Part shown: piece by piece, positions 1 to 6,373 of the stretch
Layout of the letters: the number at the start of each line of letters is the position of its first letter
Numbering within the stretch: the first letter of the stretch is position 1
The notes under the pieces: generated by a model
Database searches by the model: none
The model's input: only the letters and a program-made list of their open reading frames with translations
What the model was told of the DNA's origin: nothing
Program-made: the position numbers and the translations under genes
Assembly: GCA_044868325.1 (NCBI GenBank)
Contig: JBIOWI010000160.1
Span: 1-6,385 of the forward strand
DNA from: AWTP1-13 sp044868325
GTDB lineage: Bacteria; Pseudomonadota; Alphaproteobacteria; Rhizobiales; Hyphomicrobiaceae
Direction of reading: 5' to 3'
DNA: 6,385 nucleotides

Positions 1-2
1 GT

Positions 3-14
3 GGGTCTGACACC
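3..14 (-). repeat. GGTGTCAGACCC-type dispersed repeat copy
   Basis: Read on the minus strand this is GGTGTCAGACCC. It starts 5 nt after the TGA of the hydroxy-acid oxidase gene. The identical 12-mer occurs on the plus strand at 6323-6334, 3 nt after the recA stop, so both copies have the same orientation relative to the gene they follow. The element may continue beyond the left edge of the window. Its function is not known from the sequence. Confidence 0.6.
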
Positions 15-19
15 TAACC

Positions 20-1102
20 TCAGTACCCCTCCTTCAACAGCGGGTAGGCGCTGTCGAGCCAGCCTTGGCGGGGGATGGGGGCGACCGGGGCGACGTAGCT
101 GGGGTCGAGCTCTGCGAACGAGGTGACGCCGAGGAGGCCCAGCGTGCGCGTCGCCTCGTCCTGCAGCAGGGTGAGCGCACGCACCAGGGCATCCTCGCCG
201 CCGGCGGACAGGGCGAGGCCCTGCAGGCGGCCGATGCCGACAGCGGTGGCGCCCAGCGCCATGGCCTTGACGATGTCGGCTCCGCGCATGAAGCCGCCGT
301 CCACGTAGACCTCGGCGCGGCCAGCCACCGCCTCCACCACCTCGGGCAGCACAGCGATGCCGCCCCTTCCGTGGTCGAGCTGGCGCCCGCCGTGGTTGGA
401 CACGTAGATACCCTCGATGCCGTGCTCCAGGGCGATCCTGGCGTCCTCGGCGGTGGCGATGCCCTTCAGGATGAACGGGAGCTTGAACTTCGCCTTGAGG
501 CGGGCCACGTTGGCCCAGGTGAAGCGGGCCTGGTAGAAGTCGTTGGGCCGGGTGCGGCGCGAGGTGGTCAGGTAGCGCATGGCGAGGTCGCGCTCGCGCC
601 GGCCGTAGTGGTCGAGGTCGATGGTGAGGGCGAGCGCCACGTAGCCGCTGGCCACCGCGCGGGCGATGTGGTCCTCCACCCAGGCGTTGTCGCCGCGGAT
701 GTAGAGCTGGAAGACCTTGGGGTGCTCGGGCGCGGCGGCGGCCACCTCCTCCAGGGTGGGGAGACAGGCCGAGCTCAGCATGTGCATGACACCGAACTTG
801 GCGGCGGCCCGCGTCGCCGTGGCGCCACCGCCTGCCGTCATGTCCTGCAGCGAGCCGATCGGCGCCAGGATCGCCGGCAGGCGCAAGGCGTGGCCCAGCA
901 CCTTGCCGCCGGTGTCCACCTTCTCCACGTCGCGCAGCACGCGCGGGCGGAAGGCGATGGAATCGAGCGCCACGCGGTTGCGCTCCTGGGTGGTCTCGGT
1001 CTCGGCACCGCCCATCAGGTAGTCCCACGTCCCGCGCGGAAGGTTACGGCGGGCAGGCTCCACGAGCTCGTGCAGGACGGCGTATTGCAGGTCTTCGTTC
1101 AT
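20..1102 (-). CDS. FMN-dependent alpha-hydroxy-acid oxidase/dehydrogenase
   Basis: Cytoplasmic flavoenzyme of 360 aa that should oxidise an L-2-hydroxy acid to the 2-keto acid; the substrate (lactate, glycolate, mandelate or other) cannot be read from the sequence. The whole TIM-barrel family pattern is present. By alignment from memory with plant glycolate oxidase, the active-site residues are Tyr28, Tyr134 (FQLY), Asp162, Lys213 (LKG), and His237 and Arg240 in SNHGGRQ, where His is the catalytic base. The phosphate-binding end is DGGFMRGADIVKA and GATAVGIGR (residues 268-291). The loop between Arg169 and Lys213 is about 20 residues shorter than in plant glycolate oxidase; this loop varies within the family. 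I chose the ATG at 1102 because GGAGAG lies about 9 nt upstream and the protein then begins where homologues do. An upstream ATG (1153) and GTG/TTG-type extension to 1261 add only unconserved residues. The gene is transcribed divergently from the membrane-protein gene. Confidence 0.93.
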   Translation of the reverse strand: MNEDLQYAVLHELVEPARRNLPRGTWDYLMGGAETETTQERNRVALDSIAFRPRVLRDVEKVDTGGKVLGHALRLPAILAPIGSLQDMTAGGGATATRAAAKFGVMHMLSSACLPTLEEVAAAAPEHPKVFQLYIRGDNAWVEDHIARAVASGYVALALTIDLDHYGRRERDLAMRYLTTSRRTRPNDFYQARFTWANVARLKAKFKLPFILKGIATAEDARIALEHGIEGIYVSNHGGRQLDHGRGGIAVLPEVVEAVAGRAEVYVDGGFMRGADIVKAMALGATAVGIGRLQGLALSAGGEDALVRALTLLQDEATRTLGLLGVTSFAELDPSYVAPVAPIPRQGWLDSAYPLLKEGY

Positions 1103-1242
1103 TTCTCGTTTCTCTCCGGGAGCGCGATCGGGCGGGACACAGCTGTCAAACATAGCCGGACCTGAGGCAAGAGGCGGGCACGACAGACTGCCGCGCTTGG
1201 CGGCCAGTGTGCTATCAATCGGCCGCGGAATGGGAGGATGCC

Positions 1243-1743
1243 ATGACCCTCGGACTGTCATTGTCGGCGTTCACGATGCTGCATGTCATCATCAGCCTGA
1301 TCGGGATTCTCTCGGGCCTCGTCGTGCTCTACGGCATGCTGGGCTCGCAGAGGCTTGGCGGCTGGACCGCACTGTTTCTTGCCACCACGATCCTGACCAG
1401 CATCACGGGCTTCATGTTCCCCTTCAACGGCCTGCTGCCGTCGCACGTCGTCGGCGCCATCTCGCTCGTACTGCTTGCGGCGGCGCTGCTCGCGCTCTAC
1501 GCCTTCCGGCTGCACGGGGCGTGGCGCTGGCTCTACGTCGTCGCGGCGGTTGCCGCGCTCTATCTCAACGCGTTCGTCGGCGTCGTGCAGGCGTTCCAGA
1601 AGGTGGCGTTCCTGCAGTCGCTGGCGCCGACGCAGTCCGAGCCGCCCTTCGCCGTTGCGCAGCTGGTCGTACTGGCGGTCTTTCTCGTGCTTGGCTTTCT
1701 CGCGGCTCGGCGGTTCTATCCGGGCGCCAGGATGGCGGCGTAA
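1243..1743 (+). CDS. Five-helix inner-membrane protein of unknown function
   Basis: A 166-aa, strongly hydrophobic protein with five predicted membrane spans at about residues 9-33, 41-61, 66-88, 94-118 and 137-155. Between spans 4 and 5 lies a short polar loop carrying APTQSEPPF (residues 128-136), and span 2 ends in TGFMFPF. Both look like conserved signatures of an uncharacterised proteobacterial family that I recognise by pattern but cannot name. There are no evident catalytic or cofactor-binding motifs and no signal peptide apart from the first helix. The start is the ATG at 1243, with GGAGG at 1233-1237 five nt upstream; a GTG at 1207 in the same frame would add 12 polar residues and lacks a better ribosome site. 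It is divergent from the hydroxy-acid oxidase, and it is followed by 321 nt of non-coding DNA, so it is probably monocistronic. Codon choice and GC content match the neighbours. The assignment as a real gene is firm; the role is unknown. Confidence 0.85.
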   Translation: MTLGLSLSAFTMLHVIISLIGILSGLVVLYGMLGSQRLGGWTALFLATTILTSITGFMFPFNGLLPSHVVGAISLVLLAAALLALYAFRLHGAWRWLYVVAAVAALYLNAFVGVVQAFQKVAFLQSLAPTQSEPPFAVAQLVVLAVFLVLGFLAARRFYPGARMAA

Positions 1744-1802
1744 ACCGCCGCTGAACCGGGGTCGGGAGCACCTGGACGGCCCGAGGCGCTGCGCGAGCCC
1801 GA

Positions 1803-1848
1803 TCGCCGGCGACCGAGATCCTCGATCTCCTCCGGGCAGGTACCTGCC
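1803..1848. repeat. Three consecutive palindromes/hairpins
   Basis: Three dyads sit within 46 nt: TCGCCGGCGA (1803-1812, perfect 10-bp palindrome), GAGATC-CTC-GATCTC (1815-1829, 6-bp stem with 3-nt loop) and GGCAGGTACCTGCC (1835-1848, perfect 14-bp palindrome). They lie 60 nt after the membrane-protein stop codon. They could be transcript 3'-end structure or a protein-binding site. Without a T-tract they are not a classical rho-independent terminator. Confidence 0.4.
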
Positions 1849-1987
1849 GCCTGCCACACCCATGCCCCAAACTTTGTGAACATCCCACCCCTGCTTGCTG
1901 CGCTGCGACGGACGGCGCAGCGGGGCGATGCGGGACGTTCCGGGTTTCCGAGGGGCTCCGGGGCGGCCAGGGCGCGGGGTGATAACG

Positions 1988-2014
1988 GCCCTTTAAGGGT
2001 TAAGGGCTTATAAA
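1988..2014 (+). promoter_or_regulatory. Candidate promoter of the glucosaminidase gene, with dyad
   Basis: An abrupt AT-rich island in GC-rich DNA contains TATAAA (2009-2014), a good -10 candidate that would place transcription start near 2021 and give a leader of about 44 nt. No -35 hexamer matches consensus at 16-18 nt spacing. In its place is an inverted repeat, GCCCTT (1988-1993) and AAGGGC (2002-2007), which also contains a tandem TTAAGGG pair (1993-1999, 2000-2006). A weak -35 with a dyad directly upstream of the -10 is compatible with a regulator-dependent promoter, but this is inference. Confidence 0.35.
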
Positions 2015-2064
2015 TAAACGAAGCCGCCTTGAGTGTGGCTCGGCGCCAGAAAACGGGTGGGACC

Positions 2065-3504
2065 ATGCTTCGTAGAGTAGGGGCGTTCGTCGTCTTTGCC
2101 GTCGCTGCAGCGACGGGCGTGTCGGCTGCCGGATCCGATCTGCCGGAGATTGTTGCGGGGTCGGGCAACGCGGTGCCGCAGTGCGTCACCCCCGGCCGGC
2201 TGATGGCGTTCCTGAAGCAGCGCAACCCGGAGCTCAACTCCCGCTACGACGGCATTGCCACGCAGTACATGCGCTTCGGGGAGCAGCTCGGGGTGCGCTG
2301 GGACTATGCCTTCTACCAGATGGTCGTCGAGACCGGCGCCTTGAGCTACTGGCGCGGCAACCGCCACGGCGACGTGAAGCCGGAGCAGAATAACTTCGCC
2401 GGCCTTGGCGCCACCGGCGGCGGCGAGCGTGGCGAGAGCTTCAAGGACCTCGAGAGCGGCGTCCGCGCCCACATCGAGCACATCCTGCTCTATGCCGGAC
2501 GCCCCGTGGCCAACCCGGTCGCCGAGCGCACGCGCAAGGTGCACGAGTGGGGCCTGCTCAACGCCTGGCAGCGCTCGTTCAATCGACCCATCACCTATGC
2601 CGACCTCGCCGCCAGGTGGGCGCCGGGGAACAGGACCTACGCCGGCATGCTGCAGACGGTGGCCGAGCGCTTCAACAGCGACGTGTGCCGCACGGCCGAC
2701 CCGCGGCCGCAGCTGGTGCAGGAGGCGCGTGCCCTAATCGCCGGCGAGGCTACCAGCAGTGGCGCGCCGGCCGCCGAGGCGTCCACCCCGTCGGTGCTCG
2801 CGCTCGGCAAGGAGCTGATGCAGCGGGTGTTCGACCCGAAGACCGACCCCAACCAGGGCCGCTCCGCCCTGGGCGCTCCGCCGCCGCCCGCAGAGCCGCC
2901 AGCGTCCTCGGCAGCAACGGTGCCCTACAAGGTGCTGAACGCGCCCTCCGTCGAGCCGCAGGCGCAGGTTTCCAGCGCCGCCCCGGCAGCGAGCGCCCCG
3001 GCAGCGAGCGCCCCGGCAGTGAGCGCCCCGGCAGTGAGTGCCATGCCGGCCAAGTCCGTGACCTCGGATGCGGCCGTTGCCCCCACCAAGGCCGCGGCAG
3101 TCGATATCGGCGCCAGCAACGCTGCGGTGGCGCCCAAGGCCGGCGTCGGCGACAAGGCCGCCGATAGGGCCGCCGACAAGGCCGGCACGCGCTTTGCGCT
3201 GGCGGGCACCGCGGCGACGGCCGCGCCGAAGGCCAAGCTGCTGCCCGATACGGCTGTGCCGCCGGCCGCCAACCAGAAGTGCCGGGTGTGGACGGCCAGC
3301 TACGGCGGGCAGAAGTCGATCATCATCCGCTCGGTCGTCGACCAGGTGGTCAACTTCACGGTCCTCGACGTGAACGCCGGCCAGGAGCAGCGCGAGGCCG
3401 AGGCGTTCATCGCCGCCTACGCCAAGAACGGCAAGATCGCGGGCGAGTACTCCAACCAGGCCCAGGCGCTTGACAAGGCCTTCGAGCTCTGCCCAGAGGG
3501 CTAG
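2065..3504 (+). CDS. Exported GH73-type glucosaminidase with Ala/Pro linker
   Basis: A 479-aa exported protein predicted to hydrolyse GlcNAc linkages in peptidoglycan. Residues 1-21 form a signal peptide (MLRR, hydrophobic core, VSA before the likely cleavage at 21/22). Residues about 60-205 resemble the glucosaminidase domain of FlgJ/GH73: YDGIATQYMRFGEQLGV, then YQMVVETGALSYWR with the probable catalytic Glu89, and NNFAGLGA (109-116), matching the family's N-F-G/A block. Residues 215-400 are a low-complexity Ala/Pro/Ser linker including four APA(A/V)S repeats (306-325) and a Lys/Arg/Asp-Ala stretch (363-374). Residues 406-479 form a compact C-terminal domain with two cysteines (406, 476) that I cannot assign. 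I chose the ATG at 2065 because it opens directly into the signal peptide and has GGGTGGGA just upstream; the in-frame TTG at 2029 adds a polar extension. No SH3, LysM or SPOR repeat is recognisable with confidence. The next gene is another glycan-cleaving enzyme in the same direction. Confidence 0.87.
   Translation: MLRRVGAFVVFAVAAATGVSAAGSDLPEIVAGSGNAVPQCVTPGRLMAFLKQRNPELNSRYDGIATQYMRFGEQLGVRWDYAFYQMVVETGALSYWRGNRHGDVKPEQNNFAGLGATGGGERGESFKDLESGVRAHIEHILLYAGRPVANPVAERTRKVHEWGLLNAWQRSFNRPITYADLAARWAPGNRTYAGMLQTVAERFNSDVCRTADPRPQLVQEARALIAGEATSSGAPAAEASTPSVLALGKELMQRVFDPKTDPNQGRSALGAPPPPAEPPASSAATVPYKVLNAPSVEPQAQVSSAAPAASAPAASAPAVSAPAVSAMPAKSVTSDAAVAPTKAAAVDIGASNAAVAPKAGVGDKAADRAADKAGTRFALAGTAATAAPKAKLLPDTAVPPAANQKCRVWTASYGGQKSIIIRSVVDQVVNFTVLDVNAGQEQREAEAFIAAYAKNGKIAGEYSNQAQALDKAFELCPEG
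2980..3039 (+). repeat. Four tandem 15-bp repeats inside the linker
   Basis: Four in-frame 15-bp units in direct succession (2980-2994, 2995-3009, 3010-3024, 3025-3039), of the form GCCCCGGCAGYGAGY, encode APAAS, APAAS, APAVS, APAVS. Units 1 and 2 are identical. Units 3 and 4 share a C-to-T change, which suggests stepwise duplication. Copy number can change without breaking the frame. Confidence 0.9.
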
Positions 3505-3506
3505 GC

Positions 3507-3630
3507 TCGGCAGTCGGGCGTCGGCAGTCGGCAGTCGCAAGGTGTGCAAGATGAGGCTGAAAGGCTTGGCGGAGAAGCAGCTCGCCTGAGACAAAAACCC
3601 GACTGCCGACGCCCGACGCCCGACTGCCGA
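3507..3630. repeat. Heptad inverted-repeat element A
   Basis: The left arm (3507-3537) is four 7-bp units plus three bases (TCGGCAG or TCGGGCG). The right arm (3600-3630) is the reverse complement of the same pattern. The arms match at 29 of 31 positions, with both mismatches in the third unit, and are separated by 62 nt. The element begins 2 nt after the glucosaminidase stop and ends 28 nt before the transglycosylase start, so it fills nearly the whole gap. If transcribed it would form a long stem. It is related to element B (4901-5010) through the unit GGNARTC. It could affect read-through between the two wall-enzyme genes. Confidence 0.85.
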
Positions 3631-3635
3631 AGCTC

Positions 3636-3648
3636 GTCTCCGTGAGAC
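3636..3648 (+). promoter_or_regulatory. Small hairpin before a start lacking a clear Shine-Dalgarno
   Basis: GTCTC-CGT-GAGAC forms a perfect 5-bp stem with a 3-nt loop, ending 10 nt before the ATG at 3659. No good Shine-Dalgarno sequence is visible; the nearest purine-rich bases, GAGA and TTGGA, are partly inside the hairpin. Translation of the transglycosylase may therefore be weak or structure-dependent. Confidence 0.3.
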
Positions 3649-3658
3649 TTGGACCCTC

Positions 3659-4897
3659 ATGCACCCAGGCAAGGCTCTATTGGCGCTGACGGCTGCGCTG
3701 GCGCTGGCCCAGGCGGCGGCTCCGGACGCACGGGCCCAGCTGCCGGCCCCGGCCTCGGCTCCGGCCAACTGCCGCAACACCGGCAGCTTCGACGTCTGGC
3801 TGGAAGGCTTCCGCAAAGAGGCCATCGCCCAGGGCATCTCGCGCGCCACGGTGGCGGCGGCGCTCGACGGCACTACGCTCGACCCAAGCGTGATTGCGCG
3901 CGACCGCAAGCAGGGCTTCTTCGCCCAGGGCTTTCTCACGTTCTCCGACAAGCTGATCTCGAAGAACCGCATTCAGAACGGCCTGGCGCGCCTCAAGCAG
4001 CACCGCGAGTTGTTCGCGAGGGTCGAAAAGGACTACGGCGTGCCCGGCCCCGTCATCGCCGCGCTGTGGGCGCTAGAGAGCGACTACGGCGTCATGATGG
4101 GCAAGTACCCGGTGCTGCGCGCGCTGGCCACGCTGGCCTACGACTGCCGCCGCGGCGAGAAGTTCACCGCCGAGCTGATGGACACGCTGCGCATCGTCGA
4201 CCGGGGCGACTTGAGTCCGGGCGAGATGATCGGCGCCTGGGCCGGCGAGCTCGGGCAGACCCAGTTCCTGCCCTCGCACTATCTCAAGCACGCGGTGGAT
4301 TACGACGGGGACGGCCGCCGCGACCTGATCGCCAGCGTGCCCGATGTAATCGCCTCCACCGCCAGCTTCCTGGTGCACTTGGGCTGGCGGCGGGGCGAGC
4401 CGTGGCTGCAGGAGGTGCGGGCGCCGGGCGATCTGCCGTGGGACCAGGCCGATCTGGCCGTTCAGCACCCCCGCTCCAAGTGGGCCGCCTGGGGCGTCAC
4501 CCTCCCCGACGGGCGGCGGCTGCCGGCCGACGCCATGCCGGCGTCGCTGCTGCTGCCCATGAGCCGGCACGGTCCGGCGTTCCTGGCCTACCAGAACTTC
4601 CAGGTCTACCTGCAGTGGAATAACTCGCTGATCTACTGCATCACGGTCGCCTACCTGGGCACCCGTCTCGACGGCGCGCCACCCGTGTTCCGCGGCACCG
4701 AGCCGATCCCGGAGCTGAGCCTCGACGAGGTGAAGGAGCTGCAGCGCCTGCTGGTGAAGCGCGGCTACGAGGTGGGTGAGATCGACGGCAGGCTGGGCGC
4801 TGCCACCCGCGGCAGCGTCAAGGCCGTGCAGATGAAGCTCGGGATGCCGTCCGATTCCTATCCCACCGCCGAGTTGATCGAGCGGCTGCGCCGGTAG
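3659..4897 (+). CDS. MltB-family lytic murein transglycosylase, periplasmic
   Basis: A 412-aa enzyme predicted to cleave the MurNAc-GlcNAc bond of peptidoglycan without water, leaving 1,6-anhydroMurNAc ends. Residues 1-26 form a signal peptide with an ARA cleavage site before QLP. There is no lipobox, so unlike E. coli MltB it should be a soluble periplasmic protein. The catalytic domain (about 43-335, SLT_2 family) begins with CRNTGSFDVWLEGFRKEA and has ALWALESDYG with catalytic Glu140, GELGQTQFLPSHYL (196-209) and DYDGDGRRDL (214-223), all family hallmarks. Residues about 353-412 are a C-terminal peptidoglycan-binding domain (LQRLLVKRGYEVGEIDGRLGAATRGSVKAVQ). The start at ATG 3659 fits the signal peptide although the ribosome site is poor. 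The gene lies between two inverted-repeat elements of the same family. The glucosaminidase gene upstream is in the same direction, so co-transcription is possible. Confidence 0.95.
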   Translation: MHPGKALLALTAALALAQAAAPDARAQLPAPASAPANCRNTGSFDVWLEGFRKEAIAQGISRATVAAALDGTTLDPSVIARDRKQGFFAQGFLTFSDKLISKNRIQNGLARLKQHRELFARVEKDYGVPGPVIAALWALESDYGVMMGKYPVLRALATLAYDCRRGEKFTAELMDTLRIVDRGDLSPGEMIGAWAGELGQTQFLPSHYLKHAVDYDGDGRRDLIASVPDVIASTASFLVHLGWRRGEPWLQEVRAPGDLPWDQADLAVQHPRSKWAAWGVTLPDGRRLPADAMPASLLLPMSRHGPAFLAYQNFQVYLQWNNSLIYCITVAYLGTRLDGAPPVFRGTEPIPELSLDEVKELQRLLVKRGYEVGEIDGRLGAATRGSVKAVQMKLGMPSDSYPTAELIERLRR

Positions 4898-4900
4898 AGC

Positions 4901-5010
4901 GGAAATCGGAAATCAGAAGTCGGAAATCGGCACGCAAGCGGTTCCGATTTCTGGCGGTTCTGACTTCTGATTTCCGACTTCCGATTTCCGACTTCTGATT
5001 TCCAACTTCT
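4901..5010. repeat. Heptad inverted-repeat element B
   Basis: The left arm (4901-4930) is four 7-bp units, GGAAATC or AGAAGTC. The right side (4962-5010) is seven consecutive units of the complementary form GAYTTCY (the last one AACTTCT), with another single unit at 4946-4952. The segments 4908-4930 and 4981-5003 are perfect reverse complements over 23 bp; the match extends to 30 bp with three mismatches. Because of the 7-bp period, other registers of pairing are possible. The element begins 3 nt after the transglycosylase stop and lies upstream of the recA promoter region. It could serve as 3'-end structure separating the two genes. Confidence 0.87.
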
Positions 5011-5075
5011 GCCCGACTCAGGCTAGGCCGCGTCGGAGGCTTGAGCGGCCGACCGTGGCAGGTGCAAGTAGCCCG

Positions 5076-5104
5076 TTGCGCACCGAGAACAAACAGTGTA
5101 CAAC
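5076..5104 (+). promoter_or_regulatory. Candidate sigma70-type recA promoter
   Basis: TTGCGC (5076-5081) and TACAAC (5099-5104) are separated by exactly 17 nt and match the consensus hexamers at 3 and 4 of 6 positions. Transcription would begin near 5111, giving a leader of about 54 nt before the recA ATG. It overlaps the LexA-like box, as expected of an SOS-repressed promoter. Confidence 0.45.
5087..5101 (+). promoter_or_regulatory. LexA-like (SOS) box upstream of recA
   Basis: GAAC-AAACAGT-GTAC matches the alphaproteobacterial LexA direct repeat GAAC-N7-GAAC at 7 of 8 specified positions, with an A-rich spacer start. It covers the spacer and the start of the -10 of the candidate promoter, so bound LexA would block RNA polymerase. 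Another GAAC lies at 5107-5110 but its spacing is wrong. The placement supports the call; the one mismatch keeps it provisional. Confidence 0.5.
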
Positions 5105-5164
5105 GTGAACAATCAGAGTCGCGTTTTGCCTCCATCTGCAACTCGTGAAATAAGGGGCCAGCCC

Positions 5165-6319
<1,155 letters not shown>

Positions 6320-6322
6320 GGC

Positions 6323-6373
6323 GGTGTCAGACCCTCTGGGTCGCATGGGGTCAGACCCAGCGGGTCTGACCCC
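6323..6373. repeat. GGKGTCAGACCC repeat cluster with 12-bp hairpin
   Basis: Three copies of one motif follow recA: GGTGTCAGACCC (6323-6334), GGGGTCAGACCC (6347-6358) and its exact reverse complement GGGTCTGACCCC (6362-6373). The last two form a perfect 12-bp stem with the 3-nt loop AGC (6359-6361). The first copy can also pair locally, GACCC-TCT-GGGTC (6330-6342). The cluster begins 3 nt after the recA stop. It could act as a 3'-end structure for the recA transcript, but no T-tract follows, so it is listed as a repeat and not as a rho-independent terminator. Confidence 0.8.

Larger units (their letters stand above)
1744..2064. other. Non-coding spacer with palindromes and AT-rich island
   Basis: This is the only gap over 300 nt. 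I see no convincing gene on either strand: open frames crossing it are antisense extensions of neighbours. It holds a cluster of three dyad symmetries (1803-1848), a further GC-rich 7-bp stem with 8-nt loop (CGCTGCG 1901-1907, CGCAGCG 1916-1922), and an AT-rich island (about 1991-2019) that probably contains the promoter of the glucosaminidase gene. No run of T follows any of the hairpins. Confidence 0.6.

Noticed and set aside
65..1165. Long plus-strand open frame (366 codons) opposite the hydroxy-acid oxidase
   Set aside because: It is the complement of a gene with a complete set of family motifs; its translation is Gly/His/Val-rich with no recognisable domain, typical of antisense frames in GC-rich DNA.
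1103..1242. Clear promoters for the divergent gene pair
   Set aside because: TTGACA-like and TATCAA-like words occur, but none pair at 16-18 nt spacing on the correct strand, so no promoter is annotated there.
1993..2003. Possible CtrA site (two TTAA half-sites)
   Set aside because: The canonical alphaproteobacterial CtrA site is TTAA-N7-TTAA; here the spacing is only 3 nt, and no half-site falls at the right distance.
2029..2064. TTG start for the glucosaminidase giving 12 extra residues
   Set aside because: The added residues are polar and would bury the signal peptide; the ATG at 2065 has a ribosome site and opens a standard signal sequence.
3538..3599. A small gene or CRISPR-like unit in the spacer of element A
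   Set aside because: It is only 62 nt, with no start and ribosome site combination; the 7-bp arms are far too short and regular to be CRISPR repeats with spacers.
2734..3972. Long minus-strand open frame (412 codons) across the glucosaminidase end and transglycosylase start
   Set aside because: It runs through two well-supported genes and element A; its product is Arg/Gly-rich low complexity, including repeats that are only the antisense of the linker repeat.
4941..4960. Two GTTC boxes upstream of recA as an SOS operator
   Set aside because: They are separated by 12 nt and not 7, lie inside the heptad element, and are far from the promoter.
6347..6373. Rho-independent terminator of recA
   Set aside because: The stem is strong, but the following bases (TACCGCGCC) contain no T-tract, and the motif recurs elsewhere as a repeat.
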